Below are positions 46,235 through 56,140 of a DNA stretch of 64,000 nt, one piece after another. The DNA is from Aspergillus flavus (lineage: Eukaryota > Ascomycota > Eurotiomycetes > Eurotiales > Aspergillaceae). Position 1 is the first letter of the stretch. Each line of letters starts with the position of its first letter. Below the pieces are notes generated by a model, which saw only the letters and a program-made list of their open reading frames with translations, made no database searches and was not told the DNA's origin. The position numbers and the translations under genes are program-made. The stretch covers positions 62,001-126,000 of the forward strand of contig NC_092405.1 of NCBI RefSeq assembly GCF_009017415.1. The letters run 5' to 3'.

Positions 46235-47902
46235 ATGCCCGTAAGAAGGGAACTCGCCGATAATGCCACGCGTGGCCCCACTGATGGAAATTACGCCGAT
46301 GAACTCGACGTTGATGTCCTGATTGTGGGTGCCGGCTTCGGCGGTATCTATTCTCTGTACGAAATGCGAAAGCTCGGGCTCAAAGCTGTCATCTATGAAG
46401 CGGGAAATGATATTGGTGGCACCTGGAGATGGAACTGTTATCCCGGCGCGGGTGTGGACTCGGAGGTGCCCGAGTATCAGTTATCGATCCCGGAAACGTG
46501 GAAGGACTGGACATGGTCAACCAATTATCCCAACTATGAGGACCTGCGCAAGTACTTTGATCATGTGGACAAGGTCCTTGATATCAAAAAGGACTGTGCA
46601 TTCAACAGCGTGGTCGTCGGCGCGCACTTCCATACAGTGGAAGGCCGCTGGCACATTCGGACTGCGGATGGAAGGACTGCACGCGCGAAATATTTCATCA
46701 TCGCTGCCGGTTTTGCGGCGAAGCGCTACATCCCCGAGTGGCCGGGCATCGAGAAGTTCAAGGGAATTGTCCACCACTCGTCCTTTTGGCCGGATGAGAA
46801 AATCGACGTTCGTGGCAAGCGCTGCGCGATCATTGGCACTGGCGCCTCTGGTGTGCAAGTGACCCAGGCCTGGGGACCGGAGGCTGGGGAGCTCAAGGTT
46901 TTCCAGCGCACGCCAAACCTGGCAGTGCCCATGCGCAAGCGATCTCTCACGGTGGAAGAACAAGAGGGCGCCAAGGCGTTCTATCCTGAACTTTTCAGGT
47001 ATCGCGAGAAATGCTTTGCGGGGTTCCTGTACACCTGGTGTGAGCGTGGTGTATTTGAAGATAGTGAAGAGGAGCGAGAACAATTTTTGGAAAAGCTGTG
47101 GAGTGACGGTGGGTTTCGGTATTGGGTGGCGAATTATAAGGACTATCTATATGACGCCAAGGCGAATCGCGTCGTCTATGATTTCTGGAGGAAGAAGGTG
47201 CGTGAGCGCATTAATGACCCCAAGGACCAAGAGCTCCTGGCACCTTCGGAGCCACCACATCCTTGGGGAGTGAAGCGCCCTTGCTTGGAATATGACTACT
47301 ATGAGCAGTTTAACCGGCCCAATGTGGATTTGGTTGATATCAAAGACAATAGCATTGTGGACTTCACGGAAAAGGGCATCAAGCTGCAAGATGGAACAGA
47401 ATATGAATTCGACGTTGTGTGTATCGCCACTGGATTTGATATCACGACCGGGGGCATGACCAGCATGGGACTTCACAGCATCCATGGCGATAGCCTCAAA
47501 GAGGAATGGAAATCTGGTGCCTTCACCTATCTTGGCATGACCGTCAGTGGTTACCCCAATATGTTCCATCTGTACGGGCCACATGGCCCAACGTTGCTGA
47601 GCAATGGCCCTACAACAGTTGAGATCCAAGGGCGGTGGATTGCAGATGCCATCAAGCAGATGGAGCGTCAAGGTATTAAGTATATCAATCCGACCGCAAA
47701 GGCTGCCAAAGAATGGAAGGCCAAGATCAATGAACTTTCGGACAAGACACTCTTCCCTACCACGAAGTCCACCTACATGGGTGGTAGCATGCCCGGAAAG
47801 GTCTTTGAGCAGGTCAACTATGCCGGAGGGGAGTACCCGTATTCCAAGGAGATCCGAGCAGTCCTTCCCAATTTTAATGGATTTGATATCGTCAAACGCT
47901 GA
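46235..47902 (+). CDS. Baeyer-Villiger flavin monooxygenase
   Basis: Single-exon gene of 555 residues. FAD-binding Rossmann motif VGAGFGG (G32-G37), then GGTWRWNCYPGAG. The class fingerprint FxGxxxHxxxWP is exact: F175-KGIVHHSSF-W185-P186. The NADPH motif GTGASG is at 201-206, and a late FAD/NADPH contact segment reads CIATGFDITTGG. Such enzymes insert one oxygen next to a ketone, giving an ester or lactone, with NADPH and O2. Length and motifs resemble the cycloalkanone and steroid monooxygenase branch, but the substrate is not determined. It is a cytosolic enzyme. It is divergent from a serine hydrolase and followed at 354 bp by a large Zn2Cys6 regulator, a layout typical of a ketone-degrading or tailoring module. 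Confidence 0.93.
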   Translation: MPVRRELADNATRGPTDGNYADELDVDVLIVGAGFGGIYSLYEMRKLGLKAVIYEAGNDIGGTWRWNCYPGAGVDSEVPEYQLSIPETWKDWTWSTNYPNYEDLRKYFDHVDKVLDIKKDCAFNSVVVGAHFHTVEGRWHIRTADGRTARAKYFIIAAGFAAKRYIPEWPGIEKFKGIVHHSSFWPDEKIDVRGKRCAIIGTGASGVQVTQAWGPEAGELKVFQRTPNLAVPMRKRSLTVEEQEGAKAFYPELFRYREKCFAGFLYTWCERGVFEDSEEEREQFLEKLWSDGGFRYWVANYKDYLYDAKANRVVYDFWRKKVRERINDPKDQELLAPSEPPHPWGVKRPCLEYDYYEQFNRPNVDLVDIKDNSIVDFTEKGIKLQDGTEYEFDVVCIATGFDITTGGMTSMGLHSIHGDSLKEEWKSGAFTYLGMTVSGYPNMFHLYGPHGPTLLSNGPTTVEIQGRWIADAIKQMERQGIKYINPTAKAAKEWKAKINELSDKTLFPTTKSTYMGGSMPGKVFEQVNYAGGEYPYSKEIRAVLPNFNGFDIVKR

Positions 47903-48256
47903 AGTGGGTGGACGTTTGGAGGCAATGCTTGGTGTTCCACTGTCCCATGACCTCTAATAACCTTTGGTAGTTTGCAATCCATGACTGATCAGGTTTTCTG
48001 GAGCCTTCATTGTAGCATCCCGGCCACAAAGAACAAGTCGTAACCAGTGGGATTTGACAGGCTGAAAGTGACCTCAAGCGTAGGCATATCACGAACTATT
48101 AATTTAAAAGTAACCCCGAGCCGATCTATACCCCGCAAACCCCCGCATTTCCCCAGCTTAGTCCGTACTTTATTATCTCTCGGATCCATGTTCACCTGAA
48201 CTATTCTCCCAGAAACGGCCTACCTTGCTGTCGACTATAACATATTGCTGCAAATT
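47903..48256. promoter_or_regulatory. Intergenic between monooxygenase and regulator; source of a duplicated segment
   Basis: A 354-bp spacer on the same strand. It holds CGGATCCA at 48180-48187, one base from the palindrome found three times in the monooxygenase promoter. Together with the flanking gene ends it is present again, mutated, at 50841-51215. Confidence 0.55.
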
Positions 48257-50737
48257 ATGTCTTATCGTCGCCGTCAGCATCGTAGTTGTGATCAATGTCG
48301 TAAAGGCAAGAGAGCATGCGATGCCCTCCTGGCTGACGAGCTTGAACGGAGTTCCAACACTGCTGCTCGACAAGCGTACAATCACTCGTGCTCCAATTGC
48401 AGAAAATACAAAAGAAAATGCACGTTCGACTGGCTCTTGAGTCACAAGGAATCCCGGCATGCTCATAGCAAGAGAGCCAGAAATATCGCTATCGCCCTCT
48501 CGCGGCAGGTGAACGATTGTTCCGCTCATTCCTCTCAACAAACCTCCACTAGGCGCAATCCTACAGAGCTCCCTCTGCAAAACATCGAGGATTGCGAATG
48601 GCCAACGTCTGTTAGGGACCCGCTTTTGCCGTTGCCACAAGACGAGGAACTAGATGCGGACTGGTTAACTTGGGGATGCCTCAACGACGCAGTGTCCATC
48701 TCTCCTCTAAGCGCCGACATGACTCTCAATGGGGATAGGCACGTCAATCCTAACCAGACACCACAAATGAGTACTCAATGGAACTCTGTCGGGGCCGGCC
48801 AGGCATGGCAAAGTATCGGTCAAACTTCACTGCTCGACACGATGAACAGTTCTATAACTTCGTCGCAATTCAAGGATACACCCGACTATCGATCATTTGA
48901 GACATGGGATATCAGTTCTGAGCTCCCGCTTCACGGTCTTCCACCTACCGAAGGACGTGGTGTGTCGATGCCAACAAACACTACACTGTGTGTGGGCTCA
49001 AACCAATTAGCACACAATTATGCGCACTCCATGATGACGCGCAACCTAATTCACATTTATAACGACAGTATGGAAAATGCATTGAGCTGTTGGCTGACCG
49101 AGCGTAATTGTCCCTACAGTGCCCGGGGGTACGTTGACAAAACAGGGCCGAAGACAGGTCCTTATACCACGAATAGGATCTACAGACGAATTTGCCTCTT
49201 GGATAGGGCATGCTCATCCATCCCGGGTCGACGTCTCACGAGTGTGGAGGGTAGAACAGCAACACAGACACTTCATGCTGTCATTATGGCATTCGCTTCT
49301 CAGTGGCTGGAGAGGCCTTCAGCAGACAAAGATATCCCAATACCATCTTCTTCAGCTCACCACGAAAGTGGCATGCGTGAGGGTCTCTGGAATGAAGCGC
49401 GTCATGCGCTGGAGAATTCGAGAGCAATTCCATCGTTCCGCGTAGCCTTTGCCAATGTATTGTTTTCGCTGGCGCAACGACCCCTACACGTTGAAGAAGG
49501 AATGAAGCTCGACGAGCTCTTAGATCACGATCCTGCCCCAATGTATCTCGAAACGGCGCTTAGGCAACTGTTTACTTTTCGTTCTAGATTAATTAAGCTT
49601 TGGCGGCAAGGTCCCACCCGAGCGCTCGAGCAATGCTGCAAGGAGAGCAAAGGGGATAAAAGCACCCATCAGTTGAGCCAGATCGATCTGATGCTGAAGG
49701 ACTCTGAAGCCCATCATACTTTCGATCTTCTATTCTGGCTGGGCATCATGTTTGATACGTTGACAGCTGTCATATATCAACGTCCCCCGGTCATTTCCGA
49801 TGAGGACAGTCAGATCATACGCCCCCGGTCACGCTTCTCGTTTCCGGACGCCGTTGATCTGGATGGATGGGATATTAGCTCCTATTCCGTTAGCAGACGT
49901 GAAGAAAGTGTATGGGGCGATCTTTTTCTTCGCAAACGTAACATGCTCCACAATCTCAACCAGGCCCGCTGGCCTTGTTCTTACGAGGAGGCAGCAGAAG
50001 TCTTATCCGATGCCGCGCCAGTCAAGGTTCTCCTATTCCGTCGCATAAATCATATCAATACCCTGGTATGCCGGGGAGGTGAGGCAGGGGCCATTGAAGA
50101 AGCGATCCACAGCGCTCTCTTGGTCTACGAGTATTGGAACTCCACGTACAAGCAGTTTATGCTGGACTGTCTCTCTCACCATACAGAGCTCCCGGCTCGC
50201 ATACAATCATGGTATCTAGTGCTGGCTGGACATTGGCATCTTGCGGCGATGTTGCTCGCAGATACTGTTGAGGACATAGATCAAGCGCGACTTGGTCAAA
50301 ACTCCCAAGCCGAACATCGGTATACCACAGGCCTCATCTCCGTCTTGCGTCACGAAAATGCTTTCGCTGTTGGAGGGCTCGCCCAATACTCTTACGACCT
50401 GCAGGGCTCGTCGCACCCTAAACTCCGCAATTTTCACGATTCAGTCAATCAAGCGGCATCCTTGACTGAGCCATGGACTGCTGTCCTTATCCACTCTTTT
50501 AGAAAAGCAGGTACTATCCTAATTAGAGAGATTAACAAATTACAATGTGGTTACCAAATGCAGCAGGAATCTTTCATGCTGGCGTATCAGCGTTGTGAAC
50601 ACTGTGTAAAGGCACTCCAGTGCCTGGGAAGAAAGTCAGATATGGCTCTGGCCGCAGCTCAGAGTCTATCAGACAGTCTCAACATGACACTGTTGCGACC
50701 CAGTCCTATTGATTCCTATCATATGTGCGCCCTTTGA
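48257..50737 (+). CDS. Large Zn2Cys6-type transcription factor with widely spaced cluster halves
   Basis: Single-exon gene of 826 residues; the start is ATG 48257 (MSYRRRQHRSCDQC). The zinc cluster is CDQCRKGKRAC, a 23-residue loop, then CSNCRKYKRKC. The order is C-x2-C-x6-C-x23-C-x2-C-x6-C, and both halves carry an RKxKR basic patch normally seen only in the first half. A fungal-specific middle domain follows (RICLLDRACSSIPGRR, LFWLGIMFDTLTAVIYQRPPVISDED, HWHLAAMLLADTVEDID), with Trp/Cys-rich helices to the end. I infer that it controls the adjacent monooxygenase and hydrolase. A relic of its 5' end lies immediately downstream at 50841-51215. Confidence 0.9.
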   Translation: MSYRRRQHRSCDQCRKGKRACDALLADELERSSNTAARQAYNHSCSNCRKYKRKCTFDWLLSHKESRHAHSKRARNIAIALSRQVNDCSAHSSQQTSTRRNPTELPLQNIEDCEWPTSVRDPLLPLPQDEELDADWLTWGCLNDAVSISPLSADMTLNGDRHVNPNQTPQMSTQWNSVGAGQAWQSIGQTSLLDTMNSSITSSQFKDTPDYRSFETWDISSELPLHGLPPTEGRGVSMPTNTTLCVGSNQLAHNYAHSMMTRNLIHIYNDSMENALSCWLTERNCPYSARGYVDKTGPKTGPYTTNRIYRRICLLDRACSSIPGRRLTSVEGRTATQTLHAVIMAFASQWLERPSADKDIPIPSSSAHHESGMREGLWNEARHALENSRAIPSFRVAFANVLFSLAQRPLHVEEGMKLDELLDHDPAPMYLETALRQLFTFRSRLIKLWRQGPTRALEQCCKESKGDKSTHQLSQIDLMLKDSEAHHTFDLLFWLGIMFDTLTAVIYQRPPVISDEDSQIIRPRSRFSFPDAVDLDGWDISSYSVSRREESVWGDLFLRKRNMLHNLNQARWPCSYEEAAEVLSDAAPVKVLLFRRINHINTLVCRGGEAGAIEEAIHSALLVYEYWNSTYKQFMLDCLSHHTELPARIQSWYLVLAGHWHLAAMLLADTVEDIDQARLGQNSQAEHRYTTGLISVLRHENAFAVGGLAQYSYDLQGSSHPKLRNFHDSVNQAASLTEPWTAVLIHSFRKAGTILIREINKLQCGYQMQQESFMLAYQRCEHCVKALQCLGRKSDMALAAAQSLSDSLNMTLLRPSPIDSYHMCAL

Positions 50738-52557
50738 CATTATTTCATTCTCCCGGTCGTTTTGAAGCCAGTTCACTTTAAATTGTCCAATAATAGGAAA
50801 CGGCATAAGTGCTGATGAGAGGAGCAAAGCTCCCCGACTTTGCCAGATTTGACATCGTTAGATGTTGAAGTGGGTGGATATTCGAGACAATGCTTAGTAG
50901 TTCATTATCCCATAGCTTCTTGTAGCCTTGGTAGTATCAATATGACAGAAGATTTGTCTACGTCCGAATTGTAGAAAATACGCCCAAGAGGATGAAACTG
51001 CAGCCAGTGTGGGCTGAACATAATTTCAAGCGTAAGCAGATCTCAGACTATCAATAACCTAACCATGGCCCGATTTATACCCTATAAACCCCCGTATTTC
51101 CCCGGCTGAGTCCGTACCTTAGTATCTCTCGGATTGAACAGCCCTACCTTGCTCTCGACTATACTGTCTTGCTGCGAATAGGTCCTATCATCGGCGTTAG
51201 CATCGTACACTGGTGAGCGGGCCACCACTCTCAGGACACAGTGTCGCATGCAAAGCTGCACGCACTCACCATCAGTTCATGCTCTTTGCCATTTCAACCT
51301 TGCCGCGCTGCTATCCGAAAGAAAGTGGGGTAGTTGACCAACGTCTGGCTTGAGAGGACCATGCAGCTGGATACTGGGTCTTAATTGGAGTGGGAGAATC
51401 ACCATCGTCTAAGTCATCTCCCTACCACCCCAACAATGTCAAATTCATAATATAACTTGCTGATGATCCAGTGAGAAGAAATCAGATCCCATCATAGGTC
51501 ATAGGGCCTTCCTACGAGAAACGGGCTATATACAGACATGCACTGTTTGTCTCGTCAAAGTAACGCATGAAACCCTGTAGCCTGGCCTCACACCATCATG
51601 AGCTGACGCCGACATCGTCGTGAGCGAGATCGGGTCCGCCGAAACATACGTGTTTGAGCCTCGAGAAGGCGCATAAAATCCAGTGGTGATGGTGGCTTCC
51701 AGGATCGCATCGGACCAACCTGCATATTTCCTCGATCCTTTCAGCCTCCAGGCGCCAACTGAAACCTCAGGTGTAGCACGTCATGGCTGAGAGGCTGCAA
51801 CACTCCCTGAAATCATTCCTAGGATCTAGTTCTACGCGCCTTTTGTATTTGGAGGCTCAATAAGCTCGTTTTCAACTGGAGGGTGCTCTGCGTTAACTCC
51901 TAGAACCACCCCATTCGAGCGCTAAACAGGTCTTCATTCGTATATGCGATAGTACTCTTTACACATTATTGTGATTTTTTAGGAATTTCTAACGGCCGAA
52001 TAATGGATTTCAGCTCCTCTCAAATTTGAGCGGGTAATGTAGACATGATATATATCTATACCCAATGGTTCTTCCATACCACATGTGCATATATATCTAT
52101 ATCTAGGAATACTTGTGCAATTTAGCCCCAAGAATTCTACAAAAAAATATACTAAATATACTAAGCAGTACAAATATTATTGGGACTTTTCATGGAATTT
52201 TTGGATATACTGTGATAGGTATTTTGGGGTCGCTGGAGTGAAGAAATGATCAAGGCATATTAGTTACTGAAGCGGGATGACAAATAACCCGGACCCTAAG
52301 CCCTGAGCCCTAGCACGAATAAATAGGCCAAACCAAAACTGGGTATTAGCTACCGCCGCTTTTTAAGTGGCTGGTGCACGTCCCCAAAAAGGGGAGCCAT
52401 GTAGAGAAATGTGGATGATTTACTCCGTACTATTTCTAAGATTCTTGTAGTAGTCGGACGTCATGTAATACTGCCAACCACGGATTCCACCACAGGTACT
52501 TGATACGACGCGTTTCACTTCACAAATACAGCTCTTTTGGCAACATCAAATCAAGCT
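50738..52557. other. Intergenic, 1.8 kb, partly duplicated relic
   Basis: The left third is the decayed duplicate listed separately. From about 51900 the sequence becomes AT-rich, with ATATATCTATA-like runs near 52050-52105. No intact gene is visible. The right end is the 3' side of the sugar transporter. Confidence 0.55.
50841..51215 (+). pseudogene. Mutated partial duplicate of the monooxygenase 3' end, spacer and regulator 5' end
   Basis: The segment parallels 47878-48285 base by base in long stretches. The monooxygenase terminus GATTTGATATCGTCAAACG appears as GATTTGACATCGTTAGATG. The spacer stretch CCCCGCAAACCCCCGCAT appears as CCCTATAAACCCCCGTAT, and CTCTCGGAT plus CTACCTTGCT are kept. 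At the regulator start the ATG is lost (ATAGGT) and a Gln codon CAG has become TAG in a GTTAGCATCG context. Most differences are transitions, several of them CpA to TpA, the signature of repeat-induced point mutation. Weak similarity to HWHLAAMLL of the regulator may continue near 51289-51320 (HFNLAALL), implying an internal deletion. It is nonfunctional. Confidence 0.8.
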
Positions 52558-54867
52558 CTACGCTGTACGCGTGTGTGCTTCCATCTCGTGTTGCTCGGCA
52601 GCATGGGTCTGAACGTCAGTAACATAATGCTTGAACTTGCGAAGATTAACCTTCTTCTCAAACCTATAAGCAAGACACGGAGGTGTTAGCACGACTGAGG
52701 GAAAAGAATATCCCCGGAATGCGCGTCTACTTACATCTCATCGATCTCGGCAGGTGTCCGACGTGTAACCTCCGGGAGGATAAACCAGGCGATGATAACA
52801 GCAACCGTACCAGTTCCCGCGAAGCTATTTCATGAAGTTCATGTTAGTGGCTGATCGTGTCATTGATGAGAAAACTGTGTACGCACAAGAATCCTGTTTT
52901 GACACCCCATTTGGTGAGGGGTCCGTTGATCATCAGGGGCGTGCAGAAGCTGAACATGAGCGCGATTAAATTGGACGACGCAAGAGACAAGCCTGCCGTT
53001 TGTGCGCGCAGGCGTTGCTGGGGAATTTCTGCAGCATATGCGTAACCAATTGACGAGGCACCGGTGGTCGAGAATGTAGCGAGACAGGCGAAGAAGACCT
53101 GTGGTGCGGTATTGGTCAGGGATCCTGGCGCAGACGATAGATTTGAATGACTTACTAAAAGCGAGCTGGTAGACTTCTGAGTATAATCAAAGCAGCCGAT
53201 TATTCCAAGGCATAACACTGATACAGTCGTGACCGCATATGGATAGACGGTGAGTGGTCGACGGCCAATTTGATCGGTGAGCATGGCCGTCATAATCATT
53301 GAAATAAGTTGGACACAGGACAGAATGACGGTGACCAGGAAAGGGTCTTTATTACCCGCATATTGAACTGCAAGAAAGGGTGAGCATCAGAAGGAAGAGA
53401 CAGCTCAATACGAATGCGGCGAGCTTACAGAAATAGGTAGCATTAGAGTTGAACACTGCCAGCCCAACAAACTGCTGGGTCATCTTTGGCCATCCAGCAA
53501 TAATGAACCGGATGAAATTGCGGCCCTGGAAAACAGCCCACATCCCTTCCTGCGAGTCTCGCTCAGCGATCCGGCGCTCCTCAACGACTGTGGCACTCAT
53601 GATCTCCTGCAATTCGGACTGATGGTTAGTAAAAAGGGCGCACAAACGGTGGCATTTCACAGACAATTTGTTCGGACACATCGTAGCCCTCAACGCGGCC
53701 GTTATATCTCCTAAGCATCTTGGAGGCCTTATCAAGCTTTCCTTTACTAACAAGCCACCACGGGGTTTCGGGCATGATTATAAAGATAATAATCGTTGCT
53801 CCGACCATAGCCCACTGGAAAAGGTTCTTAGCACATCACTGCGATCTGCTGAAAGAGATTGGCTTTTACCTGTGTATAGATGGGCGTTCGAAAGTCCAGG
53901 GGATCCATCGCATGAAGTTGGTTGAGAGCCACCGAGGCGAATATTTGTCCTACCACGAACCAACTGAGCGATGCTCTGGTTAGGAGTATGTTTGACTTCA
54001 AAATTGGGGCCGGGGGGCTTACAAACTGTACGCATTAATGAAGAATCCTCTTAACTGGGTCGGAGCGATCTCTGATAGATAGACAGGCAATGTTGATTGC
54101 AGCATGCCGACTCCCATGCCAGAGAAGAGCTTCGCCACGAGCCAGTGATCCCATCGGGTAGCAAAGGACTCAATAAATATACTCTGAGAAAAAGGAGTCG
54201 TATTAGGACCATGGGAAGATTGCCGATGAATAGGGGGTTAATCGAGCAAAGCGAATATTGAGTCACGACTCACCACTACAAAGATGACCCAGATGATGTA
54301 AAATGCCAATTTTCGGCCGTATGATTCCGTCACATACTGGAGCAGCTTTATAGAAAAAGGGAAGAGGGCGTTAGCAGGTTTCTCATGAGTCAACAGGTAG
54401 ATATACGTACAACTTGGCCAACCGCCTGACCAGAAGACTGAAGGCCACTCCAAGCGGAGACATACTGGCCTTCGATGACTGTTGTTCCGGGTTTGGCCAT
54501 CTGTCGGATGAATCCGGTATTGGAGACAAGCCCACCATTGAGATTGATCTCTAGCATAGTGTAAATGTCCTATTAGTTGGACTTCCGCGAATCTTGGATA
54601 CAATAACAGAGCCATACGGTAACCATCTAATGCGGCACTGAACGCCGCAGCCATTGCCATGATTGAGACGAGTTTATATCGCCTCACCGTCTGCCATATA
54701 GAAAGGTCGTCCTCCTTTGACCGCATTACTGGCGCACCTCCTTTGTTTATAGTAGAATGCTCATTCTCTTCGGCAGTTGGCTGTTCGAGCGCCTCAGTTT
54801 TGCTAATGCGTGGCTCGTCTGCGGTGACGGCTTGCAAGCTGTCTTGAGAGGCGTGGTGGGTAACCAT
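52558..54867 (-). CDS. MFS sugar transporter, 11 exons
   Basis: Eleven minus-strand exons join in phase to 554 residues: 54867-54618, 54550-54411, 54345-54274, 54183-54023, 53963-53870, 53814-53665, 53606-53429, 53367-53156, 53098-52887, 52824-52735 and 52663-52558. Family signatures appear in order: ALDGYQINLNGG (TM1), YGRKLAFYIIW, AKLFSGMGVGMLQSTLPVYLSEIAPTQLRG, PETPWWLVSKGK, FVGLAVFNSNATYF, DQIGRRPLTVYP, and PEVTRRTPAEIDEMFEKK at the end. This is the maltose/alpha-glucoside-type fungal branch, judged from the long charged N-tail and ALDGYQ motif. The donor of intron 6 (GTCTGT) is weak. The GH79-like glycosidase to its right could supply sugars, but this is speculative. Confidence 0.9.
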
Positions 54868-56140
54868 AGTGATCTTTAGCCGGTATGACTCTTGACCTTA
54901 ATCTTAATCTCCAAGACTGGCAGGTTTAGTTCAGAGGATATCGTTTCGGCCAAAAACCTTTTGTATATAGAGTCATAAACTCAAGAGTACTTTAGTGTTG
55001 ATAGTGGATCCATGCGGAGACTCCAGAAATACCCCAGACGGAAGCATTGGTAACCTCTGTTAAGCTTCAACACCCGATCGGCTATTGACTGGGCAGGCTC
55101 GGCTTATGGATTTTAATTTGGGTTATGGAAGGGTTACCAGCTCCGGTGGAGGTGGAGTGTTTTAATTTGTGCCAGTGCTTCTGACTTCGGGATATCGCAC
55201 CCCGAGTGTGTGCTCACATTGGTTGATCGACACCACAAGGCCATCCTTTACGACTAAAAGCCGAAGGTTGATTAATGAGCGGTTAAAATAGCGCAAGCCA
55301 CCAGCAACGCGAGGGGATAACCGCTATTGGCTGAGGCAGCTGGCTCTAATGAACTATTGCAGATAGAAAGGTCATGGAGTTTAGAAGGGCCTTTGTAAAC
55401 CGCACACAGCGATCGCTATCTAGATGCGCTCGTACCGAGTAGGACATCGCGATTTCCGATTAGAGTCAACGTGGCTCGGTGGGATCGATGTTCCAGCGAG
55501 GAAGGCTCGCAGACGTTGAGGCACATCCTACAGCAGTACCTACTGTATCTTGATCTACACATGGCCACCTTGGGTAAGATTGCTGTGATCAAGGGGGCTT
55601 TGTGGTAACACTGTAGACTACGACATTGTTATATCACACCCGCAGGCAATCCGCTACGCTGCTGAGCATATGTATATGGCAGGTGTGCTAGGTCAATTTC
55701 GCGAATCAGAGCTGATCCAGCTCCCAGAACAACCTACTACTACTGGAGGGGTCAACCTAGATCGGAGGTTTTCTCACTACATAGAACTATAGGATAAATA
55801 GAGGAAGGGAGCAAGATGCAGGTAGATGGTGGTAGTAGGAGAGAAAGGTGTTGTGGCAGAAACTTTAGCTATATCTTGAAAGGCTTTTCGTTCATTTTTA
55901 ATATCTGCTGTGTATAGGCTTGATGGGTTTGTATGCGGCGTCTCTGGACAAAGGTCTGTCTCAGCGGGGCACCCGCATAGCTGGATATTTCAATAGTCAC
56001 ACTCCAACAGTTTAATAGAACATTGATTGACTGAAACCATTGCAGATATACAGGACAAGTAATACCTGATGATTACCATGTTTGTCATTGCTTCTAGCCA
56101 CCATACATGCTGTGAAGCACAGACCTAAGAACACTGCTTC
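54868..56140. other. Intergenic, 1.3 kb
   Basis: Promoter of the sugar transporter and 3' side of the GH79-like gene. No supported frame or strong repeat. Confidence 0.55.
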
